Shown here piece after piece: positions 13,701 to 22,333 of a DNA stretch of 64,000 nt; positions within the stretch are counted from its first letter, which is position 1; every line of letters starts with the position of its first letter. Location: positions 1 to 64,000 of the forward strand of contig JASFXZ010000074.1 of NCBI GenBank assembly GCA_032209605.1. The letters run 5' to 3'. Source of the stretch: Mactromeris polynyma. Taxonomy: Eukaryota > Mollusca > Bivalvia > Venerida > Mactridae. Position numbers and translations under genes: made by a program. The notes beneath the pieces are model-generated. The model did not search any database, was not told where the DNA came from, and saw nothing but the letters and a program-made list of their open reading frames with translations.

Positions 13701-16700
13701 TCACGTCTCTGTATTGAAAATTATGTAATAAAATCAATTTAATAAATTATACTATTGATTGATCCCAACTATTCACTTCGATGAGACAATGCCAGGCCTT
13801 TTTTTAGTTTTAGGGGAAGTATGGCGGGTCCTTTTGATAGGGGGAAATTTGCATCATGAATGACCAATTTGGGTATTTATAAAGCTAAAATTTTAAATAT
13901 TTTATTGAAGAAGAATTTTCTTTCTAACTAGGGGAAAAATATTTTTTCTTTGGGGAATATGGCCCAGTATTGGCCCCAAATTTGACATAAAAAGGGGTAA
14001 ATGCCACATTGCAGAGCTCTATAAATACTTACTTTTCTTCTCTCTCGATGATCCTCAAAGATGACACAATAAGGGCTGGTTCACTTCTCACCGACATTAA
14101 CACTCTCTGTAGAATGATCCACAGCTGTTTCCCAAGTGTAACTGACAACTTCTCCACCTGGGCAAAATACTTCTGAAGAGTCTGAAATACAAGAATAAAA
14201 CATAATAAAAGTCGGCAGGTATCTAAGTAAACATTATTCTTCCGTGTTTTTTTACAAAGGTGTAACAACCAATCAAACAATGAGAGGATATCCAAATAAC
14301 CAGGGGTGTCACTAATTCTTGAGGTAGCTGAGGTGGCCCTGTAGCTCAGTGGTTAACGCTGCTGACTACTAATCCAAAGGTTGTGGGTTCGATCCCTCGT
14401 CTCGTCGGATAAAACAGACATGCTTTCCCATCTAACATAGTACTGGCATGTAACCATGAAAGTACTGGGTAGATTCCAGGAAAGTACTGGTAAGATGCCA
14501 GGAAAAAGGTAACTGTACTATTGGTCTCATTGGCACTGTGTAGTGACCGTCTTTGGCTTCAAATTGTCTGTTTGACCTATACTGCTCTACTGGCAGGTAA
14601 ATTCCCCCTTCGGTTTCAAAAAGTCTATTTATGGTGTGCGGCGGACATACCGGGTCGACCAAAGTACACAATACACTCTTGAGGTAGCAGGAAAATCATC
14701 AAAAGTAGGCGGGAGTCTTTGGGATACTCCCCTTCATTATGATCATTCATACAAGAAAAGTAGCTGTGTGACTGGGTAATTTTACCAGCTCCCGGTACTT
14801 ACTGACACCCCTGAATAACTGTGCCAAAATGTATCACTCGGTATGTGCTGTATCATATTTATCAACAAAAATCATTGAAACAATATTTTATCACAATTCA
14901 TAGTTCATTTAAATATAGGAAAACCTTGATAATAAGACCACCCTTGGGACACTGGTCTTAATATTGAGGTGGTCTTAATATGGAGGCTGAATACAGTGAA
15001 AATGGACTTGAAAATTGTGTTCTTAATTTGGAGGTGGTCTTATTATTGAGTTGGTCTTTAAGTGAGGTTTTACTGTGACATCTTATCAGTGTCATTCAAA
15101 AAACATGAATAATTAAAATTAAATCTCACATTATCATCGGTAGGACTACGATTTGGCTGCTTGTGTAATTCAAATAATAAATCATCTCTGGCAGTCTCTA
15201 GCTCTGTCAAACTGAAACAAGAATAAACAATCATGCAATGGGGCTCTAAGTCACATAAACAGCCAGGGTCGTGTTACAGAGATAACCCCCAGATTACGAG
15301 TTAATACGCAGAATATTGCTATTTACCGCTTATGATACAGATGTACGAAATAATAACACGCGCTGCAATACCGTAATTTTTTCTGATTTTTTTTCTTCAA
15401 AAATTTAAAATGTGCGAATTAAGGCCCGCGCGAAACTGCCTTTTTTGCTGTGAATTTAAGTGATACTACAGTATCCGAGTTATTAGGGTGGAGGACAGTC
15501 CCTGGCGGACATCTCAGTAGAACCACCCACATTCCATAAGTCAGCTGGATGGTTTCCTTGCTTACAAATTCCATGTACCTTCAAACCAAGTGATGAGGAC
15601 CCAAGTAACTTGAAGTTAGCGTTGTTAACCACTTGGTCACGGATGTCCCCAACCCAAGTTATAGCTAAGAAATACATAGCAGCGTACGACATGTAATGTA
15701 TAAATGTAAGTCATTCACATTTTTGCAATTAGGAGGACTGATTAGAAACCCGGAAAGAGATAATTGTGTATCCTTAACACAAGCTGTAAGAACTTGCTTT
15801 ACAATCGATATCAAATAAATACATACAATGCATGATCTTACCTAGTCTGCGACCTTCCACAACCAAAAACATCAAAGGCAACAAAATTAAGAAAAATGGC
15901 AATTAATTTCTCAATTCAGATGAGAATTATGTAAGACAACCTTGTTAACATAATTATTACACATGAATAAGCTTGAAGTGTTAATTCATAGAGAAATATT
16001 GATAGACCAGCGTGTACAGACCACAAAAATTATCAACAAAACTCATTGCAATTACTTTCCACAAAATAAACAAAATGTATATATACAGAATCAATCATAA
16101 CTTTCATTTTTTTGTAATGGAGTGCTAAGTCAGGTAAACAGCCATGGTCATGTAGTGACTTTTGCAGCTACTTGGGTGGCGGAATACCCTTAGGTGTCCC
16201 TTCTAGCAGTATTCTGGACACAAACGGACACCTGGGTAGAACCGCTGACCTTCCGTTAGCCAGCTCGAAAACATCCTTAAATACAAATTCTATATCTCCA
16301 ACGGGGATTCGAACCCTCAGCCGTGAGTGGCAAGTGACTGGAAGTCGGCAACCATAACCACTCCACCATGGAGACCTCCACCGTAACTTTCATGTCCAGA
16401 ACTTACTGTTTATGAGCTTGTAGAAGTTTTCCCTCATTTATCAGCTCCTCTGTCTTACGTACACTTTCTGGTACTGTGAATATATGCTTCAAGTTCTCCA
16501 TCGCTGTAGCTAACTGAAAAAAGTAATTTTTAATGGACAATAAGAACTAGAAATGAGTGCACATGTGCCCCACTTTACTCAATCAAGGGCTGTAACTCTG
16601 TTCTTACTAAATAAATGCAATTGAAAAACACAATGTGCGTAGTTTTAAGTGACGACTTGACAGTTGTGGGGGCACAACAAATATTAATTAAGACACCAAT

Positions 16701-19024
16701 TTGGTAAGTTTAAACACAATTTATAGATATATAAATAAATGGTAAAGTCTTCAATTGTTGGGATCTGAAAATAAGCTTTTAATGAAAATATATATGAATT
16801 CATATTTAGACAATGGCTTTTTAGATGGCAATAATATATAGTATTCATTTTCCATAAAATTATGCGATGTTGAGTTAATTTAAAGGGACTTTTTGTGTAC
16901 AAATGTGGACTATGTTTTAGAAGTCAGAAGACTTTCTCCATGGATATTCATCACCTTATCAGTGTTTAAACATGTATACTTTCAACGTCAATTTGTTATT
17001 TAAAACACTTTCATAAAAATACAGGTACAATGTCTTTAAGGAACTAACCTGACAGAAGTTTTTGTTTTCCTCTCGTACAGTCGTAATCTTCTCCTGTAGA
17101 GGCTTCAAAGACTTGTAGATCTCATCAACTTGATCTAAACTGTACAAGGAATAAAATAACATAAATATATATACAATGATAGATAAAAGTGAATTTGTTA
17201 CTTAATAAATAAAATCTGGAATTCACAAAAACTATCTGGGAATTCCTGAAAAAACACTGAATCAAAGTATGTACTACAATGGAAGTTACATTAGTATTAA
17301 ACATAACTCAATAACCATTATCAATTCACCATGCTTGACACTTTACCTTTCTTTTATTTCATGGACGTCATGTAAAGCACTCTGTAAATGATTCAAACCC
17401 GTACGCACGCCATCAAGTTGTGACTGAACTGCTGTTTTCAACATAGCTTCAACAGATGCCTGAAAATTAGAAACAATACAAATTATCAAATCTATAATTA
17501 AAAAAGATTACCTCAAGTCTTCTGTCTTTTCAAAAAAAAAGTTTGATCTATCAATTCAGTTCAATTTGAAATTCTCACTACACCCATTGCATTAAGGAAA
17601 ATGATCCAGTCATAATTGCCGACAGGGTTCTTAGAAATTCCTAATTCGGCGTCACAAACTCCCAACCTTTTTTCCAAGGACCCTCTACCTTTTCCCATGT
17701 TTTGGTCATGCTTAGACCTCCTATTTTTCAAGTCCCAGTGAGAACCCTGTCAGACCTCCTGGGAGACTAGCCCAGGGCTACAATTTAACTTGTTTGTGCA
17801 CTTGCAAATTTGGCCAGTGCCTAAAATTTCAACTGGCTAAATGTGAAACCAACTAGCCAAAACAATTTTCGCCGAAATTTACAGTTTACTCATTATGTAA
17901 ACATGTATACATGCTGTTGACAACCTGTTGCTATGGGGGTAATATGGCAAGAAGCAAAAGAAAGAGGTTAAAACTAGTTTGTTTTACCTTGAACATACCT
18001 GTTTATTTTGGAATCCAATCAAATTAAATATAACAGTTATGTTCTTAACTTAACTCGCATTTTTAAAATACAGCTCGTATTTTGCGAGTGGCGAGTGCTT
18101 AGATTCAAGCCCTGCTAGCCCTCTAACAACTGAGCTTACTTGATGGAGCACCACTGTATCTATTAAAATAAGTCAAGTATATAATAATATGATATCACTA
18201 GTCTCAGCAACATACCTTCTTTCTAGACACACGTCGTCTGTATTGATCCACCTTTTCTAACTGATCAGGTCGCTGAAACAAAGGATCCATATTTAATATG
18301 ATATTATGATACAAACGCAAAGTTTCAATTGCAAGCAACAAAAACTCATACAATAATGGAACTGATTTAACCATGTGTGGACTAGGAGTTTAAACCAGTT
18401 GCCCCAAATCATCCAAATATGTTATCTAGTGTGAAGTACATTAATTCTGTGCCTGCCTAATTACATTCAGCTTAAGGTTATCTCAAAGTCAAAGACTGCT
18501 ATTCTTAATTAGCCCATCCAGGCCACATTCCTCTGAAGTGAAAAAAATAATCGGAAATATAAAGGAAAGGTAGCCTACTCAGGGGTGTCAATAAGAGCCA
18601 GTAGCCACGGTAAAATTACCCAGTAACTTATGCATCATCACCCGACTGCTTTTCTTGTATGAGTGATTATAATGAAGGGGAGTACCCTCAGACTCCTGCC
18701 TACTTTTGATGATTTTCCTGCTAGTTCAAATGTTAGTGACACTCCTTCCTACTTGGTAAGCTCAGTTTAAGCTCAGAATCTATAGAGCAGGTCTGCTGAG
18801 GTTGAAGTTGTGAGTTTAATCCAAGGCCCACATACTGAGCTGAAGATGTCATGAAGGATGATGGCTCAAAAACATCAATCAAAATTACCAATTAAAGTAT
18901 ATATTGAGATATATGCCCTCACCTGTAACAAATTCGCCACATATTTAGTTGCTGCAATTTTTGCCTCAGACTCCAGTCTACCAAGATCCAACGGAGCTTG
19001 AGGTGTTAATGTGGATTCTGTCAT
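1749..19024 (-). CDS. exoc3: Exocyst complex component 3 (Sec6), complete, 22 coding exons
   Basis: Sec6 is a subunit of the octameric exocyst, which tethers secretory vesicles to the plasma membrane before SNARE fusion. Coding exons (minus strand, 5' to 3'): 19024-18923, 18272-18216, 17459-17347, 17139-17049, 16513-16407, 15211-15130, 14181-14033, 13562-13449, 13072-12967, 12551-12468, 11840-11767, 11257-11162, 10200-10134, 9557-9465, 8928-8835, 8069-7999, 7275-7109, 6058-5978, 5386-5234, 4529-4424, 3300-3217, 1928-1749. All junctions are GT-AG and phases join without a break, giving 756 aa, the length expected for animal EXOC3. Diagnostic stretches are [14 protein letters not shown] (aa 35-48), the [13 protein letters not shown] segment, RIIEREEK and [13 protein letters not shown]. 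The protein is alpha-helical with no signal peptide or membrane segment. An acidic run (EEEEEE) lies in the exon at 7109-7275. The start is the first ATG after a 5'UTR acceptor at 19049. Repeats, SINEs and MITEs fill the introns; no coding lesion was seen. Confidence 0.95.
2281..2612. repeat. 170-bp imperfect tandem duplication with poly-G tract
   Basis: Two copies beginning TTAAATTAAACTCCACAGAC (2281) and the same with changes at 2451. Both contain AATACTAAGGCATGAGA and CCCTCTGGTNGTTCCAGGGC. The first copy carries a long G run at about 2398-2413 and a second at 2421-2428. In the last exoc3 intron. Confidence 0.85.
3650..3920 (+). repeat. Dispersed repeat (exoc3 intron)
   Basis: ACACTGCATGATGACTTTTC, ACTCGGCACATAGG and ATGAAGGTATACACTATAAA recur in diverged form at 55420-55640 in PDI intron 7 (AAAACACTGCATTATAAATT, ACTCGGCTGACTAG). 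Confidence 0.55.
4985..5170 (-). mobile_element. Decayed SINE
   Basis: Carries GACTTAACCAGTACTTACTG and GAGCAGCTGACAACTGCTCC, matching the SINE body pattern, and a B-box-like remnant (AGTTTGATTCCTGACC on the minus strand). Close to exoc3 coding exon 19. Confidence 0.55.
5635..5857 (-). mobile_element. tRNA-derived SINE (Thr-like head)
   Basis: On the minus strand, 5857-5783 folds as a near-complete tRNA: the acceptor stem GCCGCGG pairs with TCGCGGC (one G-T), the T arm CCGGGTTCGATTCCCGG is perfect, and the anticodon loop CTTGTAA would give UGU. A body follows (CCTCCACATGTGGAGAAGTT, ACTGGTTAGAATTCAGTCC) that recurs at 60.4 kb and in decayed form at 7.4, 47.2 and 62.1 kb. The repeated body makes this a SINE rather than a tRNA gene. 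Confidence 0.85.
6751..6876. repeat. 24-bp minisatellite, about 5 copies
   Basis: Unit close to CGATATGGGTAGGTCTTGTTGGCC, repeated about five times. The ORF read across it on the minus strand is only the repeat translated. In an exoc3 intron. Confidence 0.88.
7330..7565 (-). mobile_element. Decayed tRNA-derived SINE
   Basis: Minus-strand head with a B-box-like GGGTTCAAACCCC, then a body with GTCGACCTAACCAGTGCTCC-like sequence related to the SINE at 5.7 kb. In an exoc3 intron. Diverged. Confidence 0.65.
7682..7852. mobile_element. A-family MITE copy 2
   Basis: Begins CAGTCGGACATCGTTTATTC and ends GAATTAAAGACTG, flanked by TA on both sides (7680-7681 and 7853-7854). It lies in an exoc3 intron, in the opposite orientation to copy 1. 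Confidence 0.85.
8570..8790 (-). mobile_element. tRNA-like SINE, second type
   Basis: Minus strand has a B box (GGGATCGAATCCTGCC) preceded by a tRNA-like head and followed by a body that includes TGTAAGATCAGAAGTTATTTC. The body motif recurs at 52.7 kb beside another tRNA-like head. Confidence 0.6.
9201..9405 (+). repeat. Dispersed repeat, copy in exoc3 intron
   Basis: Shares GTACATCAATTATCTAATAG, ATGATGTGTAGATATTATGA and CAAACTTTTCGACACG with 22929-23132, with few differences. Family unknown. Confidence 0.8.
10349..10643. repeat. 59-bp minisatellite, 5 copies
   Basis: Five units start at GGTAAGTCAAGC positions 10351, 10410, 10469, 10528 and 10587. Only a few substitutions separate them (for example GAGCACTTC against GAGCGCTTC). 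Each unit carries a GAGGTAAGT donor-like motif on the plus strand, antisense to exoc3. In the intron between exoc3 exons 12 and 13. Confidence 0.95.
11380..11744. mobile_element. A-family MITE copy 3 carrying a nested element
   Basis: The outer element begins CAGTTGGACTTTGTTCATTC and ends near AACGAGGTCTGACGG. It is interrupted at about 11467-11675 by another palindromic element whose ends read TTTCATCAAAAATCCTAAG and its approximate complement CTTAGGACTTTTGATGAC. The left side abuts a truncated B-family end (11345-11373). In an exoc3 intron. Confidence 0.75.
13088..13404. mobile_element. E-family element copy 1
   Basis: Right end ATTTCTAGAGCCCTG (13392-13404 region), interior with CCCGATTCAGCATTAGACTA and GGACTTGTCCAAGACAGG-like sequence shared with 53.64 kb. 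The left end is not clear. In an exoc3 intron. Confidence 0.65.
13798..13997 (+). repeat. Dispersed repeat (exoc3 intron)
   Basis: TTTTAGGGGAAGTATGGCGG and CCTTTTGATAGGGGGAAATT match, in reverse, 46612-46742 in PDI intron 2 (CCCCTATCAAAAGGACCTTG). Confidence 0.7.
14301..14816. mobile_element. D-family element copy 1, interrupted by a SINE
   Basis: The element starts CAGGGGTGTCACTAATTCTT and ends TACTGACACCCCTG. It is split by the SINE at 14329-14676. Shared internal sequence (TACTCCCCTTCATTATGATC) identifies the family, which also occurs at 18580 and 36293. Confidence 0.85.
14329..14676 (+). mobile_element. tRNA-derived SINE with 12-bp target duplication
   Basis: The head has a pol III A box (TGTAGCTCAGTGGTTA) and B box (GGTTCGATCCC) from a tRNA, followed by a non-tRNA body. 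It is flanked by TCTTGAGGTAGC at 14317-14328 and again at 14677-14688, a perfect 12-bp target duplication made when it inserted into the D-family element. Confidence 0.85.
14915..15075. mobile_element. B-family MITE copy 1
   Basis: B-family elements are about 155-175 bp with ends CAGTAAAACCTCA and TGAGGTTTTACTG, internal AAGACCACCTCAATATTAAG-type subterminal repeats, and TA flanks. This copy, in an exoc3 intron, has a decayed left end. Confidence 0.8.
16110..16376 (-). mobile_element. tRNA-derived SINE
   Basis: Minus-strand head CATGGTGGAGTGGTTATGGT (A box) and GGGTTCGAATCCCCG (B box), with a body including GCTGTTTACCTGACTTAGCA. A related body fragment (AGTCACATAAACAGCCAGGG) is at 15248. In an exoc3 intron. 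Confidence 0.65.
18580..18745. mobile_element. D-family element copy 2 (reverse orientation)
   Basis: Starts CAGGGGTGTCAATAAGAGCC and ends TTAGTGACACTCC; the interior is the complement of copy 1 (TAATGAAGGGGAGTACCCTC). In an exoc3 intron. Confidence 0.8.
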
Positions 19025-19748
19025 ATTGCAATTTAATTCCGTCAATCAACTGCAAAATTTCAATGAAAATAAGACACAAAGAAAAATACACAGTCTAGCT
19101 TCAGTTTAAATATTTTACATTTATTTCAAAATGATTTCTAATGGGTACAGGTCAAGTCATTATACCCTTAGCATTTCATACCCTCCAAATTCGATCATCA
19201 TGTACACTAGTCCAAAATATTACTTTTTATTAGACATGTTTATAGACCATCAACATTCATTATTTTGTTAATGTACATTTTACTTTCACTTTGCATGTAA
19301 CCTACATAACCAAAAATTGTCAATTTACAAAATAAGTTATGTAGGGTCTTATTTTATAGGACTACATGTACCCTCGCCTTGTTATAGTGAGGGTCAACAT
19401 GATCAGTATCCATTCCTAACAATTTATAGCAAGTACTCTCCATGAACGCTTCCTGGTTACTTACCAGTACTATTGGGATTGTGAATACCAAATTGAATCT
19501 CAAACCCACGACATCTTGATTAAAAGCATGAGAGACTCCACTTAATCTACTACAGTAGACCACCATGGATTATGAATGCACAATAAATACACGTAATGAC
19601 GAAAACCATTTATAAACAACCAGTCAATGAGTCATTGGCAGAAATCAGCTGTCAATGATTGAGACAAAATAAAATATTGAAAAGGCAGGAGAGTAATACA
19701 TGAACGATAATCCTACAAAATCACATACTAAGTAAAAGACAACTTACT
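18923..19748 (-). other. exoc3: exoc3 5'UTR splice structure
   Basis: The first coding exon has an acceptor (TTTTGCAG) ending at 19050 on the minus strand, only 25 nt upstream of the ATG at 19024. A non-coding leader exon must therefore lie upstream. A good donor (CGA/GTAAGTT, minus strand) ends at 19748, so the leader exon probably runs from 19748 up into the 19.8-19.9 kb region. The acceptor is clear; the donor assignment is inference. Confidence 0.45.
19350..19570 (-). mobile_element. Decayed tRNA-derived SINE
   Basis: Minus strand begins with CATGGTGGTCTACTGTAGTA and contains a GTGGGTTTGAGATTC B-box remnant. A related flank (AGTTATGTAGGGTCTTAT) recurs at 42.63 kb. Lies in the exoc3 5'UTR intron. 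Confidence 0.5.
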
Positions 19749-19859
19749 CGGACAATATAAAAAGGGAAACCATGAAACATTTCCAGTACGAAAATAATGA
19801 GTGCGAAACGAGCACGTATTACCCCACCCACAATTTATCACAGCAAGATGCAGGAAGCG

Positions 19860-20120
19860 TCGTTTTATTTTAACAACAGTCCATTTTCATTAGCATAGCG
19901 TACTAAAATTAATCAGAACTTGATTCTACATAAATGTAAAGCAAAATCGATAATGAACGTTTACATTTTTAATTAATAACATGGAAATAGCGACAACGTT
20001 AATAACGTTTATTTACATCATTTATCCGCCATAAGCCACGCCTCCTCTCGCGCTGAACGAGAATTTCTTACTATGACGTCACATAATAACGTTCCGTGAC
20101 GCCATTGGAGACGAAGGGGA
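19860..20120. promoter_or_regulatory. Divergent promoter region between exoc3 and the GMEB gene
   Basis: This interval separates the presumed leader exons of exoc3 (minus) and the GMEB-type gene (plus). It is locally richer in CpG than its AT-rich surroundings. It holds a GC/KLF-like CACGCCTCC near 20036-20044, a perfect palindromic CRE TGACGTCA at 20074-20081, a second CGTGACG half-site near 20095-20101 and CCATTGG (reverse CCAAT) at 20102-20108. No TATA box is evident. Use as a shared bidirectional promoter is inference. Confidence 0.5.
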
Positions 20121-20233
20121 TCGACGTTCAATGGGTAACGCACGAGGATTTTAGCGGTTTGTAACTTAACCACACTATTTATATGTTAATTTACTTGACC
20201 AAAAAATATATTAACATGCGGTACGTTGTACAG
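20110..20233 (+). other. Possible non-coding first exon of the GMEB gene
   Basis: The first coding exon at 22324 begins with an acceptor only 10 nt before its ATG, so a leader exon must lie upstream. A strong donor (TACAG/GTAAAC) at 20233/20234 follows the CpG-richer promoter and would suit a leader exon starting near 20.11 kb. A short ORF starting at 20183 overlaps it but resembles nothing known. Transcript data would be needed to fix the boundaries. Confidence 0.35.
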
Positions 20234-20699
20234 GTAAACTATGCGTGTCTCCTACTTTCGGTTTGGGACGGTTTTCTGAGGCGTTTGATGTGTGTCCTAA
20301 TTTCCGGCATAAATTATTGCATGCAGAACTCGTGTGATGCTTTGACATGTCCACATACCCTATTTACTGTCATCTTTTGACTTCATTGTCTAGAACAATG
20401 TCACTCAAATACAAAACTATTGGTCTGGTTGGAAATAAATGTAAACATTTAAAAAGATGAAATAAATGTATTGAACTGTCTTTGTTATTGCAGGTTCTGT
20501 AAGTTGTAACAATATCAATTGAATGGGTTTCTGACACTATCAAGATCCATTAATTTCTATTCGTATAACTACGATAATTTATACCTGTGTTTGACTGATC
20601 CCAGATTATGAGTTATATAGTAAAGAAGAATGCATTAATTGTGTTAATCATGTGTCATTATGTTCATTTGACTTCTTATTACATTTAGATTTATATTTC

Positions 20700-20825
20700 C
20701 ACTGTTACAAGTGGAAGGAGTGTGCTGAATGTGGGACTCGAACCAACGACACCCTAAACACTAGTATGGCGCTCAATGGACAGTGCTAAGTAACAGGGTT
20801 GCTGTCTAACCCCACGCCACTAAAA
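20700..20825 (-). mobile_element. tRNA-like SINE remnant
   Basis: Reversed B-box-like GTGGGACTCGAACCAACGAC with a tRNA-like layout to 20820. In the GMEB 5'UTR intron. A similar remnant lies at 21770-21930 (GGGGATCAAACCTATGC). Confidence 0.45.
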
Positions 20826-21334
20826 GCCAATAATCTTTTGAACTTACTTAAATTGCCTTAAGAACAGCACACTTCTTATTTGTATATGCCTCTGAAAATA
20901 ATTCTGTAGTTATAAAATTTATAATTTGGTTGACATGACTCAATTTTGTGCTTATTTATAAATTACAGGCAGTTGTCGAAGTCTCTAATTGCACAAGTTT
21001 ACACTTTGGTAAGATATTTTTTCATTATTACGGTATATCGTCGTTTCTATTTCAGGAGGTTTGTTAATTCTTCCAAAAATATTTTCTTGTTGTAGTTATT
21101 ATCTTAAATGCTGATTCATTATATATTTGTATTGTTAGAATTATTGATTTTAGTACTTTCAAATACATGTTCATTTTAGTATTGGAAAACTGTGAAAGTA
21201 ATGTATTACAGGTTGAGATACTAACCTGAATTAACATATAATGTAACACATTCTTTTGGGAAGAAAACTTTTCTAAACACTTGCATTGACAGAGGTCACT
21301 GATTCATTTTTCCTGCACCTAGTATTAATTTTTA

Positions 21335-21614
21335 GTTGAGGTTTAACTATTAGTTGAGGATTTCCTAGGTCAAGTGGTTAACTTTTAGTTCAGGATTTAC
21401 TAGGTTCTGTGGTTAACTTTTAGTTCAGGATTTACTAGGTTCTGTGGTTAACTTTTAGTTCAGGATTTACTAGGTCAAGTGGTTAACTTTTAGTTCAGGA
21501 TTTACTAGGTTCTGTGGTTAACTTTTAGTTCAGGATTTACTAGGTTCTGTGGTTAACTTTTAGTTCAGGATTTACTAGGTCAAGTGGTTAACTTTTAGTT
21601 CAGGATTTACTAGG
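21335..21614. repeat. 35-bp minisatellite with A-B-B higher-order order
   Basis: The unit is ACTTTTAGTTCAGGATTTAC followed by a variable half, TAGGTCAAGTGGTTA (A) or TAGGTTCTGTGGTTA (B). Variants run A-B-B-A-B-B-A, so the array repeats at 105 bp as well as 35 bp. In the GMEB 5'UTR intron. Confidence 0.93.
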
Positions 21615-22110
21615 GTCTGGCCTCACAAGTGTGTTAGGTTCTATGTTCCACCTACAAATTTTCTGGCCTCTTGTATGAGATATAATACAACCACACTGTG
21701 ATAACTAGAATCAGGAACTAATTTAGACATATGATATGATAGTACACACAGTTACATTAACAGAATACTGGAAAAAACAGTCCTAGTACTATGCTTATAA
21801 TGCCAAGTGTAGACAAGGGAGACAACTAGTGTCAATTATAATGACCTCGGCATGTCTCTGCTGGGGATCAAACCTATGCATTTCTGCACACTTGTGAATG
21901 TACATCCACTGAACCATTGGACTGGTTTTAGAAGGATTACTTGATGGTCTTGCCTAAGTGTCAAGAAAGAAGGGAAAGTGGAGAGTTCAATTACAAGATA
22001 AAATTCCTGATGGAGGAAAATTAATCTTGTCAGTGATACTTCCTCAATAAATTTACTTCATATTAATGTGGAACTTGATCAGTACTATAATGTTATATCC
22101 TATACATGTA

Positions 22111-22270
22111 CAGTAAAACCTCACATAAAGACCACCTCGAAATTTAGACCACAATTTTAAAGTCCATTTTCATTGTTTTGCTCTTTATTCAACCTCAATA
22201 TTAAGACCACTTCAATATTAAGACCAGTCTTCACAGGTCCCAATAGTGGTCTTATTATTGAGGTTTACTC
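22111..22270. mobile_element. B-family MITE copy 2
   Basis: Starts CAGTAAAACCTCACATAAAG after TA; the right end has decayed (GAGGTTTACTC). It ends about 54 bp before the first coding exon of the GMEB gene. Confidence 0.85.
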
Positions 22271-22333
22271 GATTACTTTTTCAGATTGCAATATGTATAA
22301 ACACGAATTCATTTTTCTTACAGAAACATCAAT

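Noticed and set aside
15845..15862. Possible extra exoc3 micro-exon with a donor-like CTAG/GTAAG on the minus strand
   Set aside because: Exons 16513-16407 and 15211-15130 join in frame and match the family without it.
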